The notes under the pieces were generated by a model that saw only the letters and a list, made by a program, of their open reading frames with translations, ran no database searches and was not told the DNA's origin. Of a stretch of DNA of 64,000 nt, positions 21,976 through 33,484 are shown piece by piece; positions within the stretch are counted from its first letter, which is position 1; every line of letters begins with the position of its first letter. Position numbers and translations under genes: made by a program. This stretch comes from Kappaphycus alvarezii (lineage: Eukaryota > Rhodophyta > Florideophyceae > Gigartinales > Solieriaceae), in contig NADL03000498.1 in the NCBI GenBank assembly GCA_002205965.3, positions 124,001-188,000 of the forward strand. The letters run 5' to 3'.

Positions 21976-22800
21976 TATTAAGTGATTGGACTTAATAATG
22001 TAGAGTACTGTATACTGTGCCGATCCTCGGGAATTCCTGTCCTGTAAGGTCGGTATGCACTTCAGACCTCGTTCAAAAACGTAATTTTCACCAGTGCTTC
22101 ACTTTCAGTTGATACAGCAATGCAATCAATACGGTGCTGCGGAAATTGACCGTTTGGAATTTTAAAATTTTGTCCTCGTCAGCGGAAGACACGGGAGCCT
22201 GCGGTATAGCCGATGGGCGGTGTGATGAAGAAAGCTCGGTCGGGGTGTTGATGTCCTAAGCGATCGCCTTGGAAAAGAGAAGCAAGGGGGGCGCCGGGCA
22301 TCTAAATCCACGCGACTGTGGATGGTACGAAAAGAAGTAAAACGAATGTGAGAGAAGCGTGAAACTTACACCAGATTAACGTGGCGGAAAGAGATTTTCA
22401 GTAAGAAACCAAAGGAGATCGGAAGAGTCGCGCGTGCTAGGTCGGTTTGATGAATGGCACCGCCTGCCTCGTAGCGGCCTTTCCAACGACGGGGGACGTA
22501 GAGGGCTCTCACGAAGGTGTCTTACAGTGCTTTATCGTAACGACACAGTAAAGTCCGAAGTGAGAATTGGAACCTGGCGGTTGTGTCGATTTTTTCACTC
22601 TCGGACATGCAAGCAGGCCATAAGCTGGTCACCAAAGATTTCCAGGGTGCCCGAACAGTTATACCTGGGCACTGGTGTCGAGGATGGAGAGTGGTACCTG
22701 GCAGTAGTATTTGAACTAGGTGGAGAAAGCTTTTGGAACAATGTCTGTCTTGAGGCCCAGTCGTGGTGCGCAGTGCAACCAGTGTTTAGTACTGGGGAGT
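21976..22800. other. No recognised gene
   Basis: A 222-codon + frame (22434-23102) starts here, but it runs on into the following LTR and has no family motif. I regard it as chance. No repeat shared with other parts of the window was seen. Confidence 0.4.
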
Positions 22801-24267
22801 TGTTGACGGAGAAAAATTTTTTTGCACACCTTCTTGATTACTTCATCCAGAAATTAGCCTTCCGATTCTTTTTTCAAAATCGAATTATTCAAAGTGTTTT
22901 CTTTTATGAATCCAAATTCGCTGTACCGCTCCAATTTCTATTTTTCGTTATAGTGTTTTGGTCCTCCGATTTCAAAAGAGAAAAATTTCGACTCGTGACC
23001 CTCTTCTTCCTCCAAATTCAGTTCCTACATTTTACCAAACATATTTTTTATGCTGCCCCGCAATTCATGCAAATTCAAGGCTGCAGTATCCCGTCCAAAT
23101 GATTTCGCCAAACTTAGTGATATTTACCGAAGACATGCCCTTATTTAAAATGGTGTAGAAACGTAGTTAAAGTATCATCCTAACCACTGACAACCACATC
23201 AGCTCACTTTCTCACCCGTTTCCTAGAATTGTTACGTCATCTCTCCCTTCTACTCCTATTTCCAAAAACTGCTGTTTGCGCCTTGTTGATGGCCTTTGAC
23301 TCCGCATAGGGGCAAAACATTGCTGATAAATACCTCCAGCAGCAGACCAAAAAAATATTACCGAGCTCGTCCGACATATTTTACTAGAAGAAGAAGCGAG
23401 AGGGGTAAGTGGAAATGAGGCCGAGGATGCAGAAGGGGAGAGCAGGGACTTGTTCGAGTAATGGGCAGCCTCCTGAGCTTTTTTGTAGGTGAGAGAGAAG
23501 AGAAGAGGGAGAAAGGGGGATAGGGTGGAAGATCGGTCCGTGGCCGAGGAATCAGAGGAAGAATTGGGTGCCAAAGAGGAGGTGGAGTTGGTGAAATTGG
23601 ACCGAAAGCTCCCTAAAATTGCGTCAGGACGAGAGCTAGGAATGCAGGAATTGTTAGTACCAGTAATTGAACTGAATGCGGATATCTTTAGTTTTCTGGT
23701 TATTTAGGAAGAGGCCACGGGAGGCTGCGAGCCGCTCGGAGGAATATGTGTGAACAGTATCGAAGTATAGATATTTTGCAGAATTTGTTTGGTTCTGGCC
23801 TCGAAGATAGTGATTGTGAGGAGTAGAGGTATATATATTGATTGTTGAAGTGTGTTATGGTTTGTCTTTATGAGCCACATGATTTGTTTTAGTGTATCTT
23901 ATGGTAATAATTATGTTTGTTTGAAACTTTAGGGTTAGCTGAAAAGTCTATACGAGATAAGTTAGTTGATTTCTTTTGAAAAGTTGAGGCAAGTTCGCAG
24001 ACATCTTAAAGCCCAGTCCCAAATAGTTGATAGTTGGAGAAATTGAGAGTCAACTTCAAACCCAAAAACATGTTTTACGCTAATCACAGAGCATATGTCG
24101 TAGGTACTGACCTTTCTATACTTTCTTCTAACATCTTGGAATATTGTCCTTAACCAACTCTTTGTACTCGCTCAGCTATAACACAGTAGCACTTTTTTCG
24201 TTGCAAAACCACTTTCTAGGGGTAATTGGTTCTGAGGAGCTCTTCACCCGACAATTTATCCCTATCA
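22801..24267 (+). mobile_element. 5' LTR of a G2-family gypsy fossil
   Basis: TGTTGACGG...TTTTTTTGCAC at the left and ...CCGACAATTTATCCCTATCA at the right match the ends of the G2 LTRs. It is followed at once by TTTGGTAATCTTG..., the same sequence that follows the G2 5' LTR, then by a gag start. It is therefore a true 5' LTR, not a solo one. It is diverged and broken. The LTR protein tail is still visible (DIL..LFGS.LED near 23785-23815). Confidence 0.7.
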
Positions 24268-24310
24268 TTTGGTAATCTTGTGTAGGGGGTTGCACTCGAG
24301 GTAGTCGAGC
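24268..24310 (+). promoter_or_regulatory. Primer-binding-site region, gypsy
   Basis: TTTGGTAATCTTGTGTAGGGGGTTGCACTCGAGG directly abuts the LTR end. It aligns with TTTGGTACTCCTGTGGAGGGGGTTGCACCCGAGG at the G2 5' LTR (39495 leftwards). The TGG two bases after the LTR fits a tRNA 3' CCA primer. Which tRNA is not determinable here. Confidence 0.5.
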
Positions 24311-24535
24311 TGCGAAGTACTAGAGAACACTAATGGTTGATTTTTTAAAAAGGTTTTCGTAATGATGGATCTCAATTCTGTTCGTATGTCGTTCACCGGA
24401 AGATATAAGGCAGATTTTGAAGAGTTTGTTTATGCATATCTTAAAGTATTAATGATGATGGAAAGGCTGCAAGTATCTTCACCTATCTTTATGGTGATTC
24501 GAATGGAAATACAGAGCAAAATTTATCTATGGGTG
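24311..24535 (+). pseudogene. gypsy gag start, fused to copia
   Basis: From 24362 the frame reads MDLNSVRMSFTG followed by (D)FEEFVYAYL. It parallels the G2 gag start (MDLNAARISFTG, VEEFLYTYV at 39390 leftwards on -). Similarity ends near 24530, where copia sequence begins. Fossil fragment. Confidence 0.65.
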
Positions 24536-27500
24536 CTCCCTCAATGAAAATAGGAGTAACTTCGCTGAGGTATGTATACACTCCTGACTTGATTTACAAT
24601 TTGATTTCAATATCTCAGCAAAGGAGAAATGAGCTCAGAGCCATCATTGACAACGACGAAAACAACCCAAACTCTGGTATTGGAGAGGTAATACACAAAC
24701 AATCGGAAGTAGCTAAGTTCGTAGGGGTCAAAACAAATGACGGATTGTAAGAAGCGGTCGTTGATGTTTTTCATGGGATAGCGCACACTGTGAGGAACAA
24801 AGGGGCAACAATTTAGCATGTCCAACTAGGTCATTGTAGCAATCAATTTATCAGAGCAACACTGGACATCAGGGAGTCGTATGTTAGCAGTGCAATTTCG
24901 AAATGTGAACAGTGCGCACTTGGAAAATCAACTCGTTAGCCAAAGACAATACAAGGGAGAACAAGCAACGGGTTTCACGCGAAACATCAAGCATCCTTAA
25001 AGTAACGTGGTAGTTCGAATAAGGACTGAGTCGCTAGGTAAGTCAAAGTACTTTGCGACTTTATTTGATGAAAACAGCGGTAATTCAATGATGCGTTTCC
25101 TTCAGTAAAAATATTGAGAGAGCTACCGCCAAGACTGACATGACACAGCAATTGAAGAATTTGTTCAATGAAGGCGTTGTCACACTCGCATGTGTCAACC
25201 GCAACACAGCCCAATGGACTCGGCGTGATGATGGTGGCAAGTATTACATTGCCAATATATTTCAGAAATGGCTCAAACAAAAAGAGGTATTGCATGGGGC
25301 GATAAAGGCTTAATCACCAGTGTCCAACGGGCAAGCAGAGAGATAAAATCGAATGCTCATGGATATGGCACGAACAATGCTGCTAAGCGCAGCAAGAAAC
25401 GGGGGGTATTTGTTGGTAGAAGCAGTGAATACTGCTTGTCTTATCCGCATTAGATTGTTTTCGCGTAGATATAAGCTTGACTGTACAACCGCCAAGGTTA
25501 TTCCTGGACAGAATCACGATATCAGTCGTCCACGTGAGTTCGGATTACAGTTGTTTGTTCAAAAGCCTGAATTGATGCGCAACGGCAAGTTCTACTCTCG
25601 CTCGGAATAATGCTTACATGATATTGCAAAGAGGACGCATATAGATTACTAATGGCAAGTGGCCACAGGATTTACGAAACAAAGGATGTTATCTCTAACG
25701 AGGCCCTGGTAAGCAAAAGCAAGAGAAGTGAAAACATAATTAATTTTGATATACAGTCAGAGGCATGACCATTGCTTGAAGACTTGTTATTACATGGAGA
25801 CGAGACCTTACAAGCAAAAGGTGGTAAGACAATTGATCAAGAAGGTAATGATTGTGTGATTGCTGAGTAAGAGATCGAAAATAAGCATCGACGCAACGAG
25901 AGGGCTAACGAGCCAAACAAGACCGATATAAATGCGGGATATATTGACGAAGAAGATGTAGCAGTAGTAGTGAGGGTGTGTATGCCTTGACATTCTATTC
26001 TGGAGATCGTCATAGCGCACGTACTACAGATGGAAGACCACCCGTACGGTTCGGGTATGTTCGAGAACATTTTCTATTGCAGAATACTAGTGAAGATAAA
26101 TGAATACTTATGTAGTATGAAGATGCTCTTAAAAAAGACAATGCTAAGTATTGGTTGAAAGCAATGCATCCCGAGTTGAACTCTTCAAGGAAATTGGATG
26201 CGTGGGCCTTAGTTAAGGTCTGTGCAGATAATAAGCTCAGTCTTGTCAGGTGGTTATTTGATTTGAAGAAGTCTGGCAAGTGTAGCTTGATTAGGCGTAA
26301 GAGACAGTTTGTAGAAAAGAGGCTTCCGCAGATGCCAGAAGTGGATTTAAGCAATTATTCTCTCCCATCGCTAAGTACATTATATTACGCCTCATGCTAC
26401 CCTCATCAGTGCACTTTGGTAGTTGTGGATCAATGATAGACGTCAAAAATGCATTCGTGAATGCACCGCCCAAGGAAAACCTGAACGTAGAACGGCCAAC
26501 TGTCTCAAAGTTAAGGGTATGAGTACTATTCATCCCTGCTAAACATTCCAGTGTAAGGTTTACATCACGCATGTAGGTAATGAAATGTTCAACTCGACAA
26601 ATTTCTACGGGTATGAGCAGCAAAAAGAGCACGGCAGACACAACGTTGTACATACTGATTACTGGAAATGGTTTTTTATTGTAAGATTTATTTATTCACG
26701 GTATCGTACTATTTAGGAACGTACAGTCTGCAGTAAGCAGAGTCATCCTATATTTCAAGAAGCATTTCGAGATACAAATCTCGACAATGATTGACAAATT
26801 TTTGGGAATTAATGTCGAAGACAGGGAAAGTGAGGTCCGATTGTACAATCAACTAATGATTGATGGCTTGTTAAAGGCATTTCGGACGGTTGAGTGTAAA
26901 CCGTTAGCTACACCCATGCCTGCGGAATTAAACTTAAATTGTTCTGAAGTAGATATTTTTTCGAATTCAACCCTCTATGGACAATTAGCTGGGGTTTCAA
27001 TCCATCTGACATATATTGCAAGGTCACATATATCACCTATTCTGTGCAATACTTTGCTTTATTCATGCATCATCCGACAAAGCTCCTTTGGAGGGCGGAA
27101 GGGCATATTCGAAGCTATTTGGAGGGCAAAAAGACACTTAGCATTGGATACTGTTATGGTGAAAGTGGTATTGTAATCACGTTTTCCGACGCAAAATGGG
27201 GGAAAGAAAAGCCTAATCTAAACTCAATTGGTGGTTACTGATTTAAGTTTGCAAGTGGCCTCTGGATCTGTCGCTCCAAGCACCAGAGTATTGTTGCTCA
27301 GAACTTTTCTGAGCTTATCTTCTTGGCCTTTTACTTAGGATAGCTTCTTTACGGGAAGAAATATAAAGTTATTTTGAAACTAGTGCTACCTCATGGTCAA
27401 GTGGATAAGATCTATAATTATTTCTATTGTTGAGACAACGTTGCGTGCATCAAGGATGCCTATAATCCGACAGTTCCTGAGCTTCCTAAACATGTAGATA

Positions 27501-27665
27501 TTAAGTTCCAGCGACTCATGACACATATCCGAAAAGGGGACTTGAGGCTACCCTTCGTATCGACAGATGATATAGTTGCTGATATAATGACAAAGAACCT
27601 CAAGCGCATTAATTTCATCAAGATTAGAAAGCTTAAAAGAATGTGCTACACTATTTGGTGATTTA
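24536..27665 (+). mobile_element. Ty1/copia fossil C1, heavily decayed
   Basis: Copia pol order is visible on +. A protease/GAG-pre-integrase stretch (YTPDLIYNLISIS) is near 24570. Integrase end motifs (LMDMARTMLLSA, EAVNTACLIRIR) are near 25350-25460. RT pieces are at 26430-27000 (LYGQLAGVSIHLTYIARSHI) and RNase H lies at 27000-27650 (SIGYCYGESGIV, SKHQSIVAQN, DIVADIMTKNL). No LTR pair is evident. Many breaks (well over ten); old. The 5' part was replaced by the gypsy fragment. Confidence 0.75.
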
Positions 27666-29099
27666 AGATGACGTTCGATTGCAAAAATGATGTTACAGGG
27701 GACAGGAATTATCGGCGAGTGCGACCGAATGCATTGGAGCCTTGAGAACAGACAAGGCGAATCCAGGTTTATACATTTGTACAAGCATGTACATCTTTAT
27801 CATTCTATCTCGAGGTGCAGTGCTAGATATTTCAATCATGAGAGCGTTAGTATTTCCGAATCATTAAAATCGCTTCCTGTATACAGTATGGTGCTTAGTG
27901 GCTAACTAGTCAGAAAGAAGGTGTTAACAGTAAAATAGAATAACCACCGTGAAAAAATGATGACGGATATATCATCTTTATTCACGAGCAGCTTTTGAAA
28001 AGGGTAAAAGTTCTTTCGTCGCCATCCGCCGCAGAATACGGTGTGATCGGTGTTCGAACAAGGTTGATGTTCAATGCGTTTTTCTGAGGTGCTTTACTGA
28101 AAACGCGAGTGTGATTTTACGATTACTCGACGCCAGCCGCATGACAGGCAGAACTTTGCGGTGCCGATGAACTGTCAAAAATGTTGACTGTACGGCATTG
28201 ATCGGAATAGACAATGCTAATTAAATCATATAATGATCTTTTAAACCAGTTCCGTTCGTTCGCACTGTACGATACAGGCCAAGTGCTTCACTTCCCTCTC
28301 TCAAATATGAAAGATTTCGAGCGCTTTCTCGACAAAATTGCGGGCTTTGTTTTCACAATACAAGAGTAGAAAAATTAACTGGTGAATTTATTGGAAGAAG
28401 GTCCGATTCGGTCCGAGTGAGTCCTCCGATGCCTCTCCATCGGGTTTGTACTTTGCGATCGCCATCGTCTGCGATTTTCTTCATTTATTGAGCTAAAAGA
28501 ATACCGGTCTACTATGACAGGATGGGAGAAATTGTGGCAGTCGCATTCAACCGACTGTCCGAGTATAAATTCATTCGAGAGCCATGTAGTTCCTGCAGCA
28601 AGCCGTTGAGAAGGCCTTTCACCTGAAACTAGTATATCAAAAGCCTTACAAAGCGACGTGGGCCTCTCAAATGGAGTGAGAGATTTTCGCCAGCTGTGAA
28701 TTCTTCCCGCAAAAACAAAATTTAGGCACCTGTACTGAAGTATAGATTCATATCAGACAATGCCGCTTGTCTAGCTACATGGTGATGGTCAACAATGCTT
28801 TTTTGTACGAAAGAATGCATTTCCGATTAGTTTCTCTCTCATCCCCCTTCTAATGTTAATTTCTCTGTAATCCCCCTCAGCATGTTCTCCCACCTGCTTT
28901 TTCCACATCCCGTAAAGATTACACACACACTTAAAGTGCAACTTTCTTACTAATAAATATTGAGACAAAAAAATTTGATTACCACAGTACAATACTTGCT
29001 ATTTTTTTAATCCTCATACAGAGGGCAAAGTTTGCCACATGTGAGGACAATGCAATGACGGATAGACACTAGTGTCCTCACGCAGCTCTCCATCATCTC
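27666..29099. other. No recognised gene
   Basis: About 1.4 kb with only short open frames (up to 78 codons) and no motif. There is no similarity that I can see to other parts of the window. Could be unique host intergenic DNA. Confidence 0.45.
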
Positions 29100-29215
29100 A
29101 TGAATATTTGCAGCGCCCTCTGCCATGCATGGCGGTGGCACTACGCGACGCCGATCTTGCAAACACCGAAACACTTACGCTACAGCTGGAAAGAGATCTG
29201 CGTGTCCTGGAGGTA
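29100..29215 (-). pseudogene. LINE A fragment (post-RT region)
   Basis: GGCACTACGCG...GATCTTGCAAACACCGAAACACTTACGCTACAGCTGGAA aligns with 53925-53990 in LINE A2 (GGCACTACCCGC...TTTGCAAACGCCAAAACAGTTACGCAGTAGCTGGAA). It is a short remnant, possibly of the same insertion as 29747-29955. Confidence 0.5.
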
Positions 29216-29746
29216 CAGTGAATACTATACTAACGGTCGAACCCAATCACGGACCACGACTAAGCTGACTTTGTAATATGCACTGTAATGTGCCCTATAA
29301 TGCCAGGAGGTACAGCTTTTGCGTAGCACGACTGTCATTACAGAGCCGAAGGCTTCTTTTAATGTACAATATGTGGCTATCTAAGTAGCTATACTGTGGT
29401 GGTAAATCGCGTTAGAGGAGATCACTAGTGCAGCCTGCGGTTGCAAAAAGATTTGACCTCGGACAGGCACAGTAAAGCATCCCTAAGCAGTAAAGCACCC
29501 CAATTTCTCCCCCAGTAAAGCAAAAGAGAGGAGATCCAGAAAAATTCCAACTGAAATACTGGACAGAATACGCATTCACGGCTTGAAAAAAAACAGGCTC
29601 TTTTGCCTGTAAGCATTGACCTTACAGAGGGATCTCACACAGAACACGGCCAATTTTAAATACTGTACTTGAGCGCTAAAGAGCAGTGCATAGACAGGTC
29701 CCACACGCAGTAATGTTTTCAAATTTCCTGAGAGCAGCCTAAATAC
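29216..29746. other. No recognised gene
   Basis: Contains AGTAAAGCACCCC.ATTTCTCCCCC near 29490, a possible relative of the approximately 50-bp dispersed repeat in reverse orientation. Otherwise featureless. Confidence 0.4.
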
Positions 29747-29955
29747 GGGGAAAAGGTTTGGGTGTTTTACTCTTGGAAGATATATCCGGTCTATCCCATG
29801 GTTTTCAAGACAACCGCAATCAACTCAAAAAGGGTATATCGACACAGTAATGGGGAAGGAACTACGCTCCCTAAAATGCTACCTTCAGGCCAGCCATCAA
29901 GCAGGCCGCATTGGACATGACGACTGCTGCGGCGTGCCTTTGCATCAAAACCCCG
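29747..29955 (-). repeat. LINE A 3' end
   Basis: Over 90 percent alike by eye to 52651-52860, the 3' end of LINE A2. It holds GGGGAAAAGGTTTGGGTGTTTTACTCTTGGAAGATAT, the untranslated tract and the last codons of the ORF. A 5'-truncated copy. Confidence 0.7.
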
Positions 29956-29984
29956 CCTAAATACTGTACGTACTTCATTAGTGG

Positions 29985-30356
29985 TGGTGGTAAATCTTTA
30001 TTGGTTGTACAATGTCGCACAGAAGCGTGCGGAGGGTATTCATAAATTAACTACGGATGCGGGCGGCGGGTAGAAACCTGTGGCGCCTGCATTATTTGGA
30101 GACTAAATGCAAAACGGGTAACGAAGTCGCGGAGCTCCTGTTGAGGGGAGGAACCGCGACGGGAAGCAGAGAAGGAAGCAAGGCGGCGGAAAAAACCCTT
30201 GCCGTCGTCGCCCAAGGCGCCATAGATATCAATCCCGACGGGGGAGAGGAGGATATCGTTTTGGTTGCAGTAAGTGCCGTAATGACGATGTTTCTCGCGC
30301 TCTGCGAGTGTTGCGGCAGCGCCTGCGGTAACCGTACTTGGCGAAATGTGGCGGCA
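29985..30356 (-). pseudogene. LINE B2, 5'-truncated 3' end
   Basis: On - it encodes SPVGIDIYGALGDDGKGFFRRLASF.ASRRG and ends TRRPHP before the stop at 30051. The 3' untranslated tract with AATAAAG runs to 29985. It is almost identical to the end of LINE B3. Truncation is near 30356, just after the TVTAG.AATLAE block. Confidence 0.7.
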
Positions 30357-30447
30357 GTAACAACAGCTGTTCAACGGCAGGAAAGTATCCATTCCTTTCA
30401 AAGAAAAAAACCACAAAAAAAGTTCCCTCTGGATGGATGGATCAAGG

Positions 30448-31660
30448 TTAAAATTCGTCGTGAAAAACCGATTTGTCTGTTACCTCGTGGAGAGGACACT
30501 GCCCATTCACCTCCTCTATACATTCTTCGAGATTTGTAGTGCATTGAGGATAGTGTTGAGACCGACTTGCAACAGCATTCCTTCTATTCACTGGTAGCAA
30601 AGTACAACTATCTAGGGTAGCCCTCAACCTACCGTGACCATCATATGCGGTGCAAAACCGTATTTTGAACGAAATTTGAAGTCGTGACCCCAATCCCGCT
30701 CTGAAACACATGACGCCGAGTGTCTGCGCTGGCATATTCCCATGTATCTAACACTGTGTTAAACACTTGCGCCACGTCGTAGCCCTTGTACTCTAGCTTT
30801 TTCAAAGTTGGCTTCAACCGGGCCCCTCGGCCTTTCAATAGCAAATCCACCTCAAGCATGACGCCAGCCTTGATATATATCACATGCTCTACCTCTGTCG
30901 GTCTGGGAGCGCGACAAAACCATGGAGGCAGCCATGTTGGACGACCAACGGTCCATTTCCACTGTGAATTGTCCGCTGCCGAATGGACACAATAGCCACG
31001 CGAATAGGCTGAGTAAGGGAGAATTAGGGCGTCTTTGTTTTGAAGCATTTCGAGCACCGTATTCAATGCCCTGGTCATCTTTCACCATTGACGCACCGGC
31101 ACATACCACCCATCGCGGACAGATTGGGGGCATCTCCTGTGATTGCATATCTCTTCTCGGAGCCTTACGAGATTCTGGACAATGCAGTCTCTATTGAAAA
31201 TTCTGGAAACTTTGACCGAGCTATTCTGACCGTCAGTAGAAAGCTCATCCTCTACGGGCGGCTCGAGTTGAATTTCGCCTTCAAAGGTGCGCCCTTCACA
31301 GAAACAGAGGTAATGGTGACGAGAAACATGACAAGCGGCGTTCACCTGGCACTTGGAGTAAACTATCTTATTGATGACACCACCTTGCAAGCTGCGGACA
31401 ACGTGGATGTAGTGAGCGGTGTCCCTTTCTAAAACGACCTGGTTCCAGCGAAGAAGGTACTAACTGCGCTAATTTTCCACGTGGGCCAACTTGACGCAAA
31501 GACCAATTATTGCCCCGAGGAGGACCAGGGAGAGAGTCGCAAGGTACTTGATAACATGTGAACGAGGCTTTTCGGACTCAGGAACGGGATGATGTTGTCA
31601 AGTATTTCCTGTTTCCAGCTCTGAACATTCACTTGAGCAATACTTGGTGGCCATACTTGC
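30448..31660 (-). CDS. Candidate non-transposon gene, spliced or decayed, unknown function
   Basis: I do not recognise a family. On - there is a TATA box (31767-31775). Next comes a short Met frame from 31654 (MATKYCSSECSELETGNT, then a stop), and in the same frame a hydrophobic stretch (YLATLSLVLLGAIIGLCVKL, 31510-31480) like a single membrane anchor. Long frames follow: 31440-31082 (Cys-rich; FCEGRTFEGEIQLEPP), 31078-30641 (145 codons; VEHVIYIKAGVMLEVDLLL, DTWEYASADTRRHVF) and 30735-30448 (TTNLEECIEEVNGQCP). The frames change at two or three points. Short introns are possible: a GTATGT lies at the first change, with an AG 36 bases on. A pseudogene is equally possible. A type II membrane or secreted enzyme is conceivable but unproven. 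Confidence 0.3.
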
Positions 31661-31766
31661 GTGGTTGTAGCAGATCGTCTGGGTGTTGTCTTGGTTTGAT
31701 GATATCTTCAAGAGTTCGTGCTGTAGTTCTATAACTCGTGATCGTCAACACTTGAAAAAGTTACTC

Positions 31767-31775
31767 GCTTATATA
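31767..31775 (-). promoter_or_regulatory. TATA box upstream of the candidate gene
   Basis: On - CTATATAAGCGAGTAACT lies about 110 bp before the first Met. The same string with small gaps (CTATATAAGCTGAGTAAACT) is the conserved promoter motif of the G2-family LTRs 500 bp away. It is either a shared host core-promoter style or an LTR-derived piece. Confidence 0.4.
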
Positions 31776-31958
31776 GGGAAGAAATGAGTCACAAAGAGTA
31801 TGCGCCCTAAAATCAATCTCACTATTGAATGCACCTTCCGTGTTTGATTACAAGTACAGAGGACTCCCAACCTTTCCATTACTCGCAGTAAACCACCCCT
31901 TTACCCCTTCCGAGAATAAAGCACCCAATCATACCCCGTTTTGAAATCCTCTTGAGAC

Positions 31959-33456
31959 TGTTAGGGATAAATCAGCAGGGGAAGAGATCCTCAGAACCAA
32001 TTCCCCAAGAAGGAGGTGTTGCAAGCGACAGAAGTGCTACCGTGGTATAGTTGAACGAACGAAAAAGAGTGGATAGGGAAGACAGTTGAATGGGCTACAA
32101 GCAAGTATGGAAGGGGAAGGGTCTACCACCTATGCTTAGTGACTAGGGTAAAATAAATGCTTCTTGGGTCTGAAGTTGACTCTCAACTTCCTAACTATTT
32201 GGGACTGGGCTTGAAGTTGTCGGCCAACTTGCTTGACCTCTCCATAAGGAAACAGTTTACTCAGCTTATATAGACTTTTGGGTACCCCTAAAGTCCAAAC
32301 AAAACTACAGAAGGTACCAAGAAATGCACAGAAACAATTTGTGTGGATGACATACTCTAATCAGAAGATACTTAAGAAACTAACAATCAATGAGGTCCTC
32401 TTATTTCCCATTCTCTAAATCAGATCCAAACAACTCCTCTGAAATATCCATGCTGTCCAAGCAGTCCCCACAAATATCTGCGAATGGCTCACAGCTCTCT
32501 ATTCCCTCCTGGGAGATATCTAAACTACTAAAAATATCTCCATCCGGTTCCAGCGTCGGCACCACTTGATCCATACTCTCCAGTCCAGGCCCCACCAGTA
32601 CAACACTTTCCATGCCCCCATTTCCCTCATCCAACTCGTCCTCGTCCTCGTCATCCTCCTCTTCATACTCCTCTTCCTTCTCATACTCCTCTTCATCTTC
32701 CTCATCCTCCTCATCCTCCCTGTCCTCCTCGGTATTAACCTCATAGACCAATCCAGGGGCTACCCACTCCTCAAAGGTCTCCCCAGCTCCCTCCTCGATG
32801 TCCCACTCCCGCCCCTTACCTACCTCATCCGCCTCATCCTCGATAAAGAGGCGACGCACGAATTCGATGACTTTTTCTTGGTTTGCCGGCGCAGGTAGTC
32901 CTCGCGGTCAGTAGATCCGAAAGGGAGTAGGGGAATAGAGTTTAGGGGCGGGAATGGCGATTTTTGGAAATGATTTTCGAGGGGCGTAGATTGGTCATTT
33001 TGGCAGGTTTGGGGGAATGGGAGGTAATGGAGGGTGTTTCGGGTGTGTGGGGGGAGAGGTGTAATTAGCAAAATGATCGGGGACGTTTAAAACTTGGAAT
33101 AAAGGGGTTTAAATAGGCTCCCGGGGCAGGTTTTAGAGATTGGAAATAGGTAAAACAAATCTGCAAGGGATTTTTGTAGTAGTGCATTTGCGCCCTTTTT
33201 CTCAAAAAACGAATTTGAAGGAGGAGGTAAGCAAAAAGGGAAAAAGAACTTGATTTGGGATCGATTCAGAGGGTAGATACAGTATAAAAATATCTAGATA
33301 AAATGGAAGTAAATTTGGAGAGGACCGCGGTAATGATAAGCGAGGTTCAGGGAGGACGAGGAAGGACCGGAACTACAAGCAAAATTGGACAAGGAGAGGT
33401 GGTGCAGTAAACTATAGGCCTGTAGATGACGGCGACAAAAAAATCTGCGCCTAACA
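31959..33456 (-). repeat. G2 3' LTR
   Basis: 1498 bp with TGTTAGG...CCTAACA ends on the + strand. It is near-identical to 39496-40986. It carries the LTR reading frame at 32998-32401 and the TATATAAG motif near 32262. Confidence 0.9.
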
Positions 33457-33484
33457 CCCCCCGCACTTAGGTCGAACGTCCCGT

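Noticed and set aside
22434-23102. 222-codon + frame that could be a gene
   Set aside because: It crosses from anonymous DNA into the start of a gypsy LTR and its second half is a translation of LTR sequence. No motif supports it.
31959-33456. LTR copies as a DNA transposon with TGTTAG/CTAACA inverted ends
   Set aside because: The short inverted ends and 5-bp flanks could suggest a DNA element. However, two direct copies flank a gypsy interior with primer site and purine tract, so they are LTRs.
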